In this document: positions 25,093-33,606 of the stretch, in pieces
Position numbering within the stretch: the stretch's first letter is position 1
Layout of the letters: the number at the start of each line of letters is the position of its first letter
NCBI GenBank assembly: GCA_003214315.1
Contig: QCLU01000002.1
Span: 124,001 to 188,000, forward strand
DNA length: 64,000 nt
Reading direction: 5' to 3'
DNA from: Prochlorococcus sp. AG-418-D13
GTDB lineage: Bacteria > Cyanobacteriota > Cyanobacteriia > PCC-6307 > Cyanobiaceae
Program-made: the position numbers and the translations under genes
The notes under the pieces: generated by a model
The model's input: the letters and a program-made list of their open reading frames with translations, nothing else
Databases searched by the model: none
What the model was told of the DNA's origin: nothing

Positions 25093-26136
25093 TTAAATAT
25101 CTTTAAATGATTCTTTGATTAAAACCTGTATTACTACAGCTAATGGAAGAGATAGAATTAAGCCTAATGGACCAAAAATGAAGGTGAATCCAAATTGTGA
25201 AATTAATGTTAGGCCAGGAAGTAAGTTTGCTTTTTTCTTCATTATAGATGGCATTATTATATAGCTTTCAATATTTTGAATGATTACATATGCTCCTAAT
25301 ACGGCCAACGGCTTCCAAAAATTATCTAGTAGGGCAATTGAGATAGGAAATATACCACTAATAACTGGACCTATATTTGGGATTACATTAAGAACCATTG
25401 CTATTAAAGCATTTGAGACAACATATTTGACATCTAATATAGATAAAACTATTAATGATAATAAACCTACTGATAATGAGCTTATTACCATAGAAAAGGT
25501 CCAATTTGCTAATGCAATATTGCATTTTTCCAGAATATTTCTAAATTTGTTACGGTAATTTTTTGGTATTAATAGAAGTATATTTTCTTTATATTGTTTT
25601 GGTTCAATAGAAATCATCAAACTAACAGCTAATACGAATATTAATTTCAAAAGACCTGAACCCAGATTTCCCGCTATATTTATTAAATTCTTAAAACTTT
25701 CTTGAATAGCTTTTGCAATAGTTGAGACATCTGGAATGGTAACTACATTATTTATAAGATTGAATATGTCTATAACGTTTTCTGATTTTTCGCCATAAAA
25801 CAGGTTATTCAATTTGTTCAGATTTGTATTTATCAAAATATTTATTTTTGATAAACCATTTGGAATATCAACTAGTATTTCATTGAATTCTTTTATAAAT
25901 GGAGGCAATACAAGAATAAAAATAGTAAATACTATTACTGATATAACAATTAATACAAGAAACAAAGAAAGTGATCGAGGAATTTTCAATCCCTTTTGCA
26001 TTTGATTACATAAATTACATACAATATTTGAAATTACTAAAGAGCACACTATTAGGAGGAGAAAATCCCTTAAAGTCCATATTATTAACGAAGTGATTAA
26101 AATTACTACTAACTTGAAATATAATGAACTACTCAA
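25093..26136 (-). CDS. AI-2E family transporter (PerM-like permease)
   Basis: A 347-residue membrane protein with seven or eight hydrophobic segments: two or three at the N-terminus, a long amphipathic middle (residues ~85-145), and a C-terminal cluster. The latter includes NVIPNIGPVISGIFPISIALL and GLTLISQFGFTFIFGPLGLILSLPLAVV, both hallmarks of this family. Members include the E. coli autoinducer-2 exporter TqsA and some Na+/H+ antiporters; the substrate here is unknown. The start is TTG at 26136. psb28 lies 13 bases upstream on the same strand. Confidence 0.9.
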   Translation of the reverse strand: MSSSLYFKLVVILITSLIIWTLRDFLLLIVCSLVISNIVCNLCNQMQKGLKIPRSLSLFLVLIVISVIVFTIFILVLPPFIKEFNEILVDIPNGLSKINILINTNLNKLNNLFYGEKSENVIDIFNLINNVVTIPDVSTIAKAIQESFKNLINIAGNLGSGLLKLIFVLAVSLMISIEPKQYKENILLLIPKNYRNKFRNILEKCNIALANWTFSMVISSLSVGLLSLIVLSILDVKYVVSNALIAMVLNVIPNIGPVISGIFPISIALLDNFWKPLAVLGAYVIIQNIESYIIMPSIMKKKANLLPGLTLISQFGFTFIFGPLGLILSLPLAVVIQVLIKESFKDI

Positions 26137-26149
26137 TTTTCAAAATATT

Positions 26150-26503
26150 CTACTTCTTTTCAGAATATCCTAATCCATTTGATTTGGCATAACTATTTGC
26201 AAATCTCATAAATCTATCAAAGTCTGATGTGTTCTTCCAAATATAAACTGCTTCTAAAAATATAGGTTCTCCATCAACAAACTTTACTTTAACTTCCCTA
26301 GTAAGTATTTCACCTTCGGAATCAATCATACGCATACCTGTGATTTCACCGTCTGTAATTGAAGATAATGCCTGAGGTTTTTCGAACAAAAATAATGCTT
26401 GGCCGGTGGTACCATCTTTACTCCTAGTTAGTCTTATTTCAGGCACTACTGGTTCATCGGTTCCCTCATAAAATTGTATTTTTGCAGTTTTATTTGCTGT
26501 CAT
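26150..26503 (-). CDS. psb28: Photosystem II assembly protein Psb28
   Basis: Cytoplasmic-face factor that binds PSII assembly intermediates (RC47) near cytochrome b559 and protects them during biogenesis and repair. The 117 residues match family length and pattern: [45 protein letters not shown] and [21 protein letters not shown] at 26503. It is followed on the same strand by the AI-2E-type permease; no functional link is known. Divergent photosystem genes are not adjacent. Confidence 0.95.
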   Translation of the reverse strand: MTANKTAKIQFYEGTDEPVVPEIRLTRSKDGTTGQALFLFEKPQALSSITDGEITGMRMIDSEGEILTREVKVKFVDGEPIFLEAVYIWKNTSDFDRFMRFANSYAKSNGLGYSEKK

Positions 26504-26563
26504 AATATTCTGTTAATAATTTTTTATTTTAGGAAATATTTTTCACATTCGTTTGTAATTATT

Positions 26564-27604
26564 TTATAAAGCATTATTTATTAACTCTAGGATACTTTCA
26601 TCGTATTTTTTGTCGGTTAAATCTAATAACTTTATATTTGTTTTGCCAACCTTTTCAAATTCATAACACTTATCGTAATAATCTAGAATTGATCTGCAAA
26701 CTAAGTCCCATTTCTCATTATTTATTGATTCAAGAGCTGTTTTTGTTCTTTGCGGTCCTAATCTTTTTTTTATCCTTAATACAGATTCTTGGAGTTCCTC
26801 TTTCTTAAAAACACTATAAGTATCTATCAACTCATCTAACCTGTTAGATTCGCTCCTTAAAATTTCAATTCTCCTAGAATGTTTCATCTGATTGAAGAAT
26901 TCATGAGGAATTTTACATTTACCTATATTTGCACTTTCAGCTTCTACAAAAATATTATTAGAACATTTAAAAGAATTTAATTTTTCTGCAATTATATTTT
27001 CAAATTGTTCATTTGAAGGTTGTTCTTTCATTCCTAAACCTCCAAATGTACTGCCTCTATGACAAGCAAATCCTTCAAGATCAATAGTTTGATATTTATA
27101 TTTCTCTAGTAATGATAATAATCTTGTCTTTCCTGTTCCTGTTTTTCCACCAATAACTACTATATTCAACTTTTTTGAGAAACTATCTAATACCCATCTT
27201 CTATATATTTTGTATCCTCCATCGAGTGTAACTGGTTTTAATTTAAATTTATCTAATAACCATGCAATACTTTGTGAACGCATTCCTCCTCTAGAGCAAT
27301 ATATTCTGATAAAAAATTCATTATTTTTATTAGGAATAGTTTTATAAGATTCAATACTCATGAAAATATTATCAAGAAGTAATTTAATTTTTTTTTCGAA
27401 AAATTTTAATCCCTCTATGACTGCTTTTTTTCTTCCTTCTTTTTTATAAATCGTTCCAATTATAGATCTCTCATCATTATCAAATAGTGGAATGTTAATA
27501 GAATTAGGCAGGTGTCCTTTATAATATTCACTCGGGCTCCTAACATCTATAAGAGGTCCTTTAAAACTTCTAAATTTCTCTAGTTCTTTTCTTTTGAAAT
27601 ACAT
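26564..27604 (-). CDS. mnmH: tRNA 2-selenouridine synthase / 2-thiouridine geranyltransferase MnmH
   Basis: Modifies the wobble base of Lys, Glu and Gln tRNAs, replacing sulfur of 2-thiouridine with selenium via a geranylated intermediate. The N-terminal rhodanese domain has LIDVRSPSEYYKGHLPNSINIPL and the catalytic Cys in IRIYCSRGGMRSQS. A P-loop NTPase domain follows, with VVIGGKTGTGKTRLLSLLE near residue 155 and the conserved DLEGFACHRGSTFGGLG. 346 residues, ATG at 27604, divergent from GUN4 with 34 bases between. Whether selenophosphate is made in this organism cannot be seen here. Confidence 0.93.
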   Translation of the reverse strand: MYFKRKELEKFRSFKGPLIDVRSPSEYYKGHLPNSINIPLFDNDERSIIGTIYKKEGRKKAVIEGLKFFEKKIKLLLDNIFMSIESYKTIPNKNNEFFIRIYCSRGGMRSQSIAWLLDKFKLKPVTLDGGYKIYRRWVLDSFSKKLNIVVIGGKTGTGKTRLLSLLEKYKYQTIDLEGFACHRGSTFGGLGMKEQPSNEQFENIIAEKLNSFKCSNNIFVEAESANIGKCKIPHEFFNQMKHSRRIEILRSESNRLDELIDTYSVFKKEELQESVLRIKKRLGPQRTKTALESINNEKWDLVCRSILDYYDKCYEFEKVGKTNIKLLDLTDKKYDESILELINNAL

Positions 27605-27638
27605 GGATAGTTTTTATTTTTTAGATTGATTTTTTAAA

Positions 27639-28358
27639 ATGAATAACAAAGAACAATATAACCATAGTAATGCTACATTAGATCTAATAAAAAAATTTGT
27701 AGATTCCAATCAAAGAAAAAGAATAAATTCATTAACTCAAATAGAATCTGAAGTCGAAAATATTTTTAATCTTGGATCTTCACTGTTTGATATCTTTGAT
27801 AGTGATGGAGATGATTGGGCTGCTGGTTGGATATTGCAAGTTTTAAAAAAATTTAAGCCTGAATTCTTTGAAAGCTCTAAATTTAATAATTGGTTTAATA
27901 CATATTCAGATATTGATATTAATTATGATGATTTGCAATTGTTGTTGGTTGAGCAAAAATTTGAAGAGGCCGATAGATTAACAAGTTCCTACTTACGAAA
28001 ATTAGCTGGAAAATTAGCTGAAAAACGTGGATATGTTTTCTATAGTGAAGTTATGAATATGTCAGGTAAAGATCTAGAAACAATAGATAGATTATGGACT
28101 ATTTATTCTACTGGTCGATTTGGATTCTCAATTCAAGCAAAGATTTTAAAATCAGTAGGAAAAAAATATGAATTAATGTGGCCGAAAATAGGTTGGAAAA
28201 AAGAGGGCTTATGGACAAGATATCCTGGATCTTTTCGCTGGTCATTGGATGCTCCTGATGGACATATGCCTTTAATAAATCAACTAAGAGGAGTAAGACT
28301 CATGGACTCCATCCTACGTCATCCTGCTATCGCAGAGAGACATAATAATATTCTTTAA
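27639..28358 (+). CDS. gun4: GUN4-domain tetrapyrrole-binding protein
   Basis: Binds protoporphyrin IX and Mg-protoporphyrin and stimulates Mg-chelatase, the entry to chlorophyll synthesis. An N-terminal helical bundle (residues ~1-85) precedes the GUN4 core. Recognisable segments are YDDLQLLLVEQKFEEADRLT, ETIDRLWTIYSTGRFGFSIQ and the WPKIGWKKEGLWTRYPGSFRWSLDAPDGH region, close to the family signature. 239 residues, similar to Synechocystis GUN4. ATG at 27639. The RsbW-like kinase gene follows after 48 bases. Confidence 0.93.
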   Translation: MNNKEQYNHSNATLDLIKKFVDSNQRKRINSLTQIESEVENIFNLGSSLFDIFDSDGDDWAAGWILQVLKKFKPEFFESSKFNNWFNTYSDIDINYDDLQLLLVEQKFEEADRLTSSYLRKLAGKLAEKRGYVFYSEVMNMSGKDLETIDRLWTIYSTGRFGFSIQAKILKSVGKKYELMWPKIGWKKEGLWTRYPGSFRWSLDAPDGHMPLINQLRGVRLMDSILRHPAIAERHNNIL

Positions 28359-28406
28359 ATTGAGGTATTTGATAAGTTAAAATTAAGACAGTATCAAAAT
28401 ATTATT

Positions 28407-28841
28407 ATGTCCTTATTTCGGGGCAAAAATATTTTAAAAAGATTTTTTAAAAGACCAAAGATTAACTGGTCAAACTACGAATTCGAGTCATCATTACAAT
28501 TAAATGAATTTGTCGATCAATTATTAGAACCTATTAAAAATTCTCCATCAAGCTATCTTATCAAACTTGGTTTACATGAAGCTCTAGTTAACGCAGTAAA
28601 ACATGGAAATAAATCAGATCCCAAAAAAAATATTAGAGTAAGGAGAATAATTACTCCTCATTGGTGTGTTTGGCAAATTCAAGATCAAGGTAATGGTTTA
28701 GAAATAAAAAAAAGAGATTACAAATTACCAAAAAAAATAAGTAGTGTAAATGGCCGTGGCTTATATATTATTAATGAATGCTTTGATGACATTAGATGGA
28801 GTAGTAAAGGTAATAGGCTTCAGTTGGCTTTAAAAAGGTGA
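28407..28841 (+). CDS. RsbW-like anti-sigma factor serine kinase / ATPase
   Basis: A 144-residue GHKL ATPase of the HATPase_c_2 type. The N box is GLHEALVNAVKHGNKSD, the G1 box WQIQDQGNGLEI and the G2 region NGRGLYIINECFDDI. In Gram-positive bacteria such proteins phosphorylate a STAS antagonist and sequester a sigma factor. No sigma gene or STAS gene is adjacent; a STAS protein is encoded at 4081. The first ~25 residues are basic. ATG at 28407. Its end overlaps the convergent DUF6439-like gene by 22 bases. Confidence 0.88.
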   Translation: MSLFRGKNILKRFFKRPKINWSNYEFESSLQLNEFVDQLLEPIKNSPSSYLIKLGLHEALVNAVKHGNKSDPKKNIRVRRIITPHWCVWQIQDQGNGLEIKKRDYKLPKKISSVNGRGLYIINECFDDIRWSSKGNRLQLALKR

Positions 28842-29083
28842 TTTTTACTAGGGCAAGGTTGATCTACGTTAATTTCTTTTAACCATTTAATACTTTCTTC
28901 TATATACTCAATAGTTTCCTTTTCATTACAAGAAATAATTAAATGGCATAATCCCGCGGAAATTAGTTCTGCAGAACGTTTATATTTATTTCCTTTATCT
29001 TTATGCCATTTAGAATGGTCAATTTTTAATTTGTCATTAAGACTTTGAACAAGCTGAATAGTATCTTTATCCCAATAGGTCAT
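28820..29083 (-). CDS. Small conserved protein, DUF6439-like
   Basis: 87 residues, mostly helical, with no membrane span: MTYWDKDTIQLVQSLN, a central YKRSAELISAGLCHLIISCNEKETIEYIEESIKWLKE, and a tail DQPCPSKNHLF with one of its cysteines. It resembles a picocyanobacterial family I recall as DUF6439, function unknown. ATG at 29083; the methyltransferase gene on the same strand lies upstream of it in coordinates 29096-30151, 12 bases away. The stop overlaps the convergent kinase gene. Confidence 0.65.
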   Translation of the reverse strand: MTYWDKDTIQLVQSLNDKLKIDHSKWHKDKGNKYKRSAELISAGLCHLIISCNEKETIEYIEESIKWLKEINVDQPCPSKNHLFKAN

Positions 29084-29095
29084 AGAAGTTTTTAT

Positions 29096-30151
29096 TTACT
29101 TTACAGCAGACCATACTTTGGTCATAAAAAACGAATTTGATTTAACATCTTTAAACCCTACTTCTTCTATTTTAGAATCTATATCCTCTTTTATGTAATC
29201 ACAATAAAAAGGCTCATGAAAAGATTTATAGAAGTTTTCCATTACGGATGTAAAGTCAGGTGAATCACTTATTTGAATTGAATCAGCTAAAACTAATATC
29301 CCCCCAGGTTCAAGAACTCTAAAAAATTCATTTAATACTTTAGCTCTAATTGTTCTAGGTAATTCATGAAATAAGTAAACACAAGAAATGCATTGAAAAC
29401 TATCATTTTCAAAAGGTAATTTCTCAGCATTACCTTTTAATAACTGAATTAAATCTCCATCTAAATCTGAAATATATCTACTTGCCTCTTTTAAGTATGA
29501 ATCAGATAAATCAAGTCCTGTAATTTTTTCTTTAGGGAATGCGGCTCTTAATTGTTTTAATGTCCTTCCTGAACCTGTAGCCACATCAAGTATTTTTATA
29601 GAACTTTTTTTTCTATCGTTAAAAAATTCAAGTCCTTCTTTTATTGGCTTAATTATTCTTCTCCTCATTGAGTCAGCACTTCCATTGAAAAGTATCTCTA
29701 CTTGTAGGTCATAAATGCTAGCTGAAAAATCTGATAAATAACCATCTGTTTGATGATGAAAATTTCTCAAGTAATATTGAGGATAATTATCTTTATCAAT
29801 TGATTTTGGAAGATCATCGAAGTTTTGTTTTCTGCGTCTATCCCATGTATTAGGCATATCTAGCCAAATTTTAGGATATTGAGTTAGGTATCTAAGCCAT
29901 GGTTCGTCAAACAATAATTTTTTTGGATATATATTTTTTTCTGCATCATTCCAATCTTCTTCTCTTAAGATATCCATTGAATTTTGGATTTGAATTAGAA
30001 GATCCTTATCTATATCAAAATTTTCAAGCTTCGAATCGGGAAGAATAAAATTCATTAATCTTGAACTGATCTGTTTGTGAGCGAAACCTGCAATGCTTTT
30101 ACTTTGTTGTAGCGTTTTATATGCAATTTTTGAGATAGATTCCCTAGCCAT
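29096..30151 (-). CDS. Class I SAM-dependent methyltransferase, substrate unknown
   Basis: 351 residues. The first ~185 are a family-specific N-terminal region (IAGFAHKQISSRL, FDEPWLRYLTQYPKIWLDMP, LRNFHHQTDGYLSDFSASIYDLQVEILFNGSADS). The Rossmann methyltransferase domain follows, with motif I ILDVATGSGRTLKQL, the acidic TGLDLSDSYL, and the post-motif region VYLFHELPRTIRAKVLNEFFRVLEPGG. No substrate-specific signature is evident; UbiE-like small-molecule targets are most likely. ATG at 30151. The perfect glnA terminator hairpin lies between it and glnA. Confidence 0.88.
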   Translation of the reverse strand: MARESISKIAYKTLQQSKSIAGFAHKQISSRLMNFILPDSKLENFDIDKDLLIQIQNSMDILREEDWNDAEKNIYPKKLLFDEPWLRYLTQYPKIWLDMPNTWDRRRKQNFDDLPKSIDKDNYPQYYLRNFHHQTDGYLSDFSASIYDLQVEILFNGSADSMRRRIIKPIKEGLEFFNDRKKSSIKILDVATGSGRTLKQLRAAFPKEKITGLDLSDSYLKEASRYISDLDGDLIQLLKGNAEKLPFENDSFQCISCVYLFHELPRTIRAKVLNEFFRVLEPGGILVLADSIQISDSPDFTSVMENFYKSFHEPFYCDYIKEDIDSKIEEVGFKDVKSNSFFMTKVWSAVK

Positions 30152-30185
30152 TTTTCAATATATATATCTATATTCCAACAAAAAA

Positions 30186-30230
30186 AAAATCAATTTGAGA
30201 TTATTTTGTGATATTTCTCAAATTGATTTT
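30186..30230 (-). terminator. Rho-independent terminator of glnA
   Basis: The arms AAAATCAATTTGAGA (30186-30200) and TCTCAAATTGATTTT (30216-30230) are perfectly complementary over 15 bases with a 15-base loop. On the minus strand, the glnA strand, the stem is followed by an uninterrupted run of T complementary to the A run at 30181-30189. It lies 24 bases past the glnA stop and is the strongest terminator in the window. Confidence 0.88.
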
Positions 30231-30253
30231 ATTAAACTAATGTGTTTTTTTAA

Positions 30254-31675
30254 TTATGCATCGTAATACATGAAGAATTCATGGGGATGAGGCCTTTGTC
30301 TTAGTTGTTGTACTTCTTCGTATTTTATATCGATAAAGTTATCAATAAAATCTTCAGTAAATACTCCACCAGCTAATAGATAATCCTTATCTGCTTTTAG
30401 CGCATTAAGTGAGTCATTTAGAGATGATGGTACTGTATCAATTTTTGCAAGTTCATCAGCTGGAAGTTCAAATAAATCTACATCTACTCCATCACCAGGA
30501 TCAATTTGATTTTTAATTCCATCAATACCAGCAAGCATCATTACAGAGAATGCTAAGTAAGGATTTGCAAGTGCGTCACCTGATCTGAATTCTAATCTTT
30601 TAGCTTTAGGGCTTGGACCTGTTAAAGGTATTCTTACTGCAGCTGATCTATTACCCTCAGAATAAACTAGATTTACGGGTGCTTCGAATCCTGGAACCAA
30701 TCTTTTATAACTATTTGTAGTTGGGTTAGTAAATGCTAGGAATGAAGGTGCATGTTTAAGTATTCCTCCGATGTACCATCTTGCTGTTTGAGATAAATTT
30801 GCATATGCTCCCTCACCAAAAAATAGTGGCTGTCCACTCTTCCATAAACTTTGGTGAACATGCATTCCGGTTCCGTTATCGTTAAAAACAGGCTTGGGCA
30901 TAAATGTTGCAGTTTTTCCATATTTTTTTGCAACATTTCTGACGACGTATTTATAAGTCATAACGTTATCAGCAGCATTTATTAACGAATCGAATTTCAT
31001 TCCAAGCTCGTGTTGGCCGGCACCAGCAACTTCATGGTGATGTTTCTCTGTGGGGATACCTAATTCACCCATAAGAAGAAGCATCTCAGATCTTATATCT
31101 TGCGCAGTATCATTTGGAGCTACTGGAAAATATCCTTCTTTATATTGTATTTTATATCCTAAATTTCCCCCTTCTTCAATTCTCCCAGTATTCCATGGTG
31201 CTTCAATAGTATCTACACTATAAAAACAACCTCCTTCTTTAGAGTCGTATCTAACATCATCAAATAAAAAGAATTCTGGTTCTGGTCCAAAAAATGCTGT
31301 ATCTGCTATGCCAGTTGAGTCCAAATATTTTAATGCCTTTTGAGCTAAAGCCCTTGGACACCTATCATAAGGCTCACCGCTTCTTGGCTCTTGAATAGAG
31401 CAAATCATACTTAGTGTTTTATGTTTATAAAAAGGATCTATCCAAGCTGTACTTGCATCTGGCACCATTGACATATCCGAGGCATTAATTGCTTTCCAAC
31501 CTCTTATTGATGAGCCATCAAATGCTAAGCCTTCAGTAAAAGATTCCTCCTCTATCATGTCTGATGTAAGAGTTAAATGTTGCCATTTCCCATGAATATC
31601 TGTGAATTTTAAATCGATTAGTTCAATTCCTTCGTCTTTAATTTGACTTAAAACATCTTGAGGAGACTTAGACAT
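30254..31675 (-). CDS. glnA: Glutamine synthetase type I
   Basis: Condenses glutamate and ammonia to glutamine with ATP, the main entry of nitrogen. The 473 residues include the N-terminal Asp-50-type loop [12 protein letters not shown], the metal/ATP region [21 protein letters not shown], the ATP-binding [18 protein letters not shown] and NRSAAVRIP. The C-terminal [13 protein letters not shown] and the C-terminal region are intact. The adenylylation-type motif near the C-terminus is not obvious; cyanobacterial GlnA is usually controlled by inactivating factors instead. ATG at 31675. A hairpin terminator follows and an NtcA-like site lies ~50-63 bases upstream. Confidence 0.98.
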   Translation of the reverse strand: MSKSPQDVLSQIKDEGIELIDLKFTDIHGKWQHLTLTSDMIEEESFTEGLAFDGSSIRGWKAINASDMSMVPDASTAWIDPFYKHKTLSMICSIQEPRSGEPYDRCPRALAQKALKYLDSTGIADTAFFGPEPEFFLFDDVRYDSKEGGCFYSVDTIEAPWNTGRIEEGGNLGYKIQYKEGYFPVAPNDTAQDIRSEMLLLMGELGIPTEKHHHEVAGAGQHELGMKFDSLINAADNVMTYKYVVRNVAKKYGKTATFMPKPVFNDNGTGMHVHQSLWKSGQPLFFGEGAYANLSQTARWYIGGILKHAPSFLAFTNPTTNSYKRLVPGFEAPVNLVYSEGNRSAAVRIPLTGPSPKAKRLEFRSGDALANPYLAFSVMMLAGIDGIKNQIDPGDGVDVDLFELPADELAKIDTVPSSLNDSLNALKADKDYLLAGGVFTEDFIDNFIDIKYEEVQQLRQRPHPHEFFMYYDA

Positions 31676-31696
31676 AATTTTGTAATACCTTATATG

Positions 31697-31738
31697 AAAT
31701 TAATAACTTGATGATTCTTGTTATGTATCAACGATAAC
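31697..31738 (-). promoter_or_regulatory. Putative NtcA-activated promoter of glnA
   Basis: On the minus strand GTTATCGTTGATAC (31738-31725) fits the NtcA pattern GTA-N8-TAC with one mismatch. A TAATTT -10 box (TAN3T) lies at 31702-31697. The centre of the palindrome is about 41 bases from a start site near 31690, the class II geometry described for NtcA promoters. Predicted leader of about 15 bases. The site is read by eye; binding is inferred. Confidence 0.45.
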
Positions 31739-31833
31739 TTTTTTTAAGACTTGATGACTTCTTTTAGTGTTTCAAGTCATAAGTTTAATAATTGTTTACC
31801 TAAATATTTAAATTGAATTAATTTCTTTAAATA

Positions 31834-31856
31834 AATATCGCTTATGTGGCGATATT
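31834..31856 (+). promoter_or_regulatory. Stem-loop upstream of the class V aminotransferase gene
   Basis: AATATCGC (31834-31841) and GCGATATT (31849-31856) form a perfect eight-base stem with a seven-base loop, 32 bases before the TTG start at 31889. It is not followed by a T run on the plus strand, so a terminator is unlikely. It may be an operator or a leader structure. Confidence 0.4.
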
Positions 31857-31888
31857 AGTTTAATTTAAAAGTAATTGAATGTAATGCT

Positions 31889-33073
31889 TTGACAGAAGCA
31901 AAACTTATTTCGGCTTTAAACGAAGAGAATTTATCTCATTTCTCAAAGACTTATGTTCCCTCTAGACTTTTATTAGGTCCTGGACCTTCAAATGCTCATC
32001 CAGAAGTCTTAAGCGCTCTTTCTTTGAACCCTATTGGTCATTTAGATGAAGCATATATTTCATTGATGTCTGATGTTCAACAACTTCTAAGATATACCTG
32101 GCAATGCAATAATCGTCTGACTCTTCCTATGAGTGGTACTGGAAGTGCAGCTATGGAAGCTTCAATAGCGAATTTTATAGAGGAAGGAGAAAAAATTCTT
32201 ATCGCTAAAAAAGGATATTTTGGAGACAGACTAGTTGATATGGCAACTAGATATAAAGCAGATGTATCTGTTATGGAAAAAACTTGGGGTGAATCCTTTT
32301 CTTATGAAGAAATCAAGTATGAAATAGAGACTAAAAAACCAGCTATATTTGCTATTGTTCATGCTGAAACATCTAGTGGGGTTTTACAACCTCTTGATGG
32401 AATTGGTGATGTATGTAGAAAAAATAACTGCTTGTTTTTGGTTGACGCAGTTACATCTCTTGGAGCTCTAGAACTATTGATAGATGAATGGAAAATAGAT
32501 TTAGCATATAGTTGTAGCCAAAAAGGATTAAGTTGCCCGCCTGGATTAAGTCCTTTTACAATGAATGAGAGAGCTGAAGAAAAACTAAGTTCAAGAAAAA
32601 CAAAAGTCCCCAACTGGTATTTAGATTTATCCCTTTTAAATAAATATTGGGGTTCTGATCGCGTTTACCATCACACTGCCCCTGTAAATATGAATTTTGC
32701 TATTCGAGAGGGTTTAAGATTAATTGCAAATGAAGGTTTAGAGAATGTTTGGAATAGGCATAATACTAATGCAAAGAAACTTTGGAATGGTTTAGAAAGT
32801 CTAGGAATGGAATTACATGTACCAGAGGATTATCGATTACCAACTCTCACAACTGTTAAGATCCCACCTGCAGTTGATGGAGATGGTTTTAGAAATCATC
32901 TTTTAAGAAACTTTGGAATAGAAATAGGCAATGGACTTGGAGAATTGTCTGGCAAGGTGTGGCGCATAGGATTAATGGGCTTTAACTCAAGTGAGGAGAA
33001 TGTAGACAGATTATTAAACCTATTTGATACTGAGTTAAAAAAATATTCTATTTTTGAGTCCTCAACTTTTTAA
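31889..33073 (+). CDS. Class V aminotransferase, probable serine/alanine--glyoxylate aminotransferase
   Basis: PLP enzyme that most likely transfers an amino group to glyoxylate, the photorespiratory route to glycine. The 394 residues include the N-terminal RLLLGPGPSNAHPEVL, a PLP-phosphate loop MSGTGSAAMEASIANF, the cofactor Asp in FLVDAVTSLGALE and the Schiff-base Lys in YSCSQKGLSCPPGLSP. The C-terminal substrate domain has GIEIGNGLGELSGKVWRIGLMGF. Related proteins have been called soluble hydrogenase small subunit, a misnomer. The start is TTG at 31889; the nearby ATG at 31884 stops at once. Its end overlaps tadA by 26 bases. Confidence 0.9.
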   Translation: MTEAKLISALNEENLSHFSKTYVPSRLLLGPGPSNAHPEVLSALSLNPIGHLDEAYISLMSDVQQLLRYTWQCNNRLTLPMSGTGSAAMEASIANFIEEGEKILIAKKGYFGDRLVDMATRYKADVSVMEKTWGESFSYEEIKYEIETKKPAIFAIVHAETSSGVLQPLDGIGDVCRKNNCLFLVDAVTSLGALELLIDEWKIDLAYSCSQKGLSCPPGLSPFTMNERAEEKLSSRKTKVPNWYLDLSLLNKYWGSDRVYHHTAPVNMNFAIREGLRLIANEGLENVWNRHNTNAKKLWNGLESLGMELHVPEDYRLPTLTTVKIPPAVDGDGFRNHLLRNFGIEIGNGLGELSGKVWRIGLMGFNSSEENVDRLLNLFDTELKKYSIFESSTF

Positions 33074-33563
33074 ACCATAATTGTAAAACTTGACTGCATT
33101 CCTCTTCTAAAATACCCCCTATAATTTCCATTTTGTGATGGGAACTTTTATGCTTTGACAAGTCAATTGAACCGCCCAATCCACCTCTTTTCTTATCGTA
33201 GGTACCAAACACTACTTTACCCATCCTTGCTTGAATAAGTGCCGATGCACACATGGTACATGGTTCTAAATTTGTGATAATAATACATTCATTAAATCTC
33301 CAATCATTTTTTATTAGAGATGCCTGTCTTAGTGCCATTATTTCAGCATGGCCTAATGGATCTTTATTTATATTTCTCCTATTAACTCCTCTCCCAATAC
33401 ATCTTCCTCTATCATCTAAAATTATTGAACAGATTGGTAACTCAACTTTCCCAATTTCTTCTGATCTTCTTAAAATAGAGTTCATCCATTTAGAGTATTT
33501 TAAAATATTTATTCCTTTTTGTTCATCATTATTACTATTTACATTTTCAAAAATATTCCTCAT
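33048..33563 (-). CDS. tadA: tRNA-specific adenosine deaminase
   Basis: Deaminates A34 to inosine in tRNA-Arg(ACG). The zinc site has His-Ala-Glu in PLGHAEIMALRQA (near residue 72) and PCxxC in TNLEPCTMCASALIQARMGKVVFG (near residue 102). The following DKKRGGLGGSIDL is also typical of TadA. At 171 residues it has an N-terminal extension of ~20 residues (IFENVNSNNDEQKGI) before the deaminase domain. ATG at 33563. It is convergent with and overlaps the aminotransferase gene, and is divergent from the PLP decarboxylase gene by 43 bases. Confidence 0.95.
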   Translation of the reverse strand: MRNIFENVNSNNDEQKGINILKYSKWMNSILRRSEEIGKVELPICSIILDDRGRCIGRGVNRRNINKDPLGHAEIMALRQASLIKNDWRFNECIIITNLEPCTMCASALIQARMGKVVFGTYDKKRGGLGGSIDLSKHKSSHHKMEIIGGILEEECSQVLQLWFKKLRTQK

Positions 33564-33606
33564 TTACCAATATTGAGAATAAACTTATTAATAGATATCT
33601 TATCTG

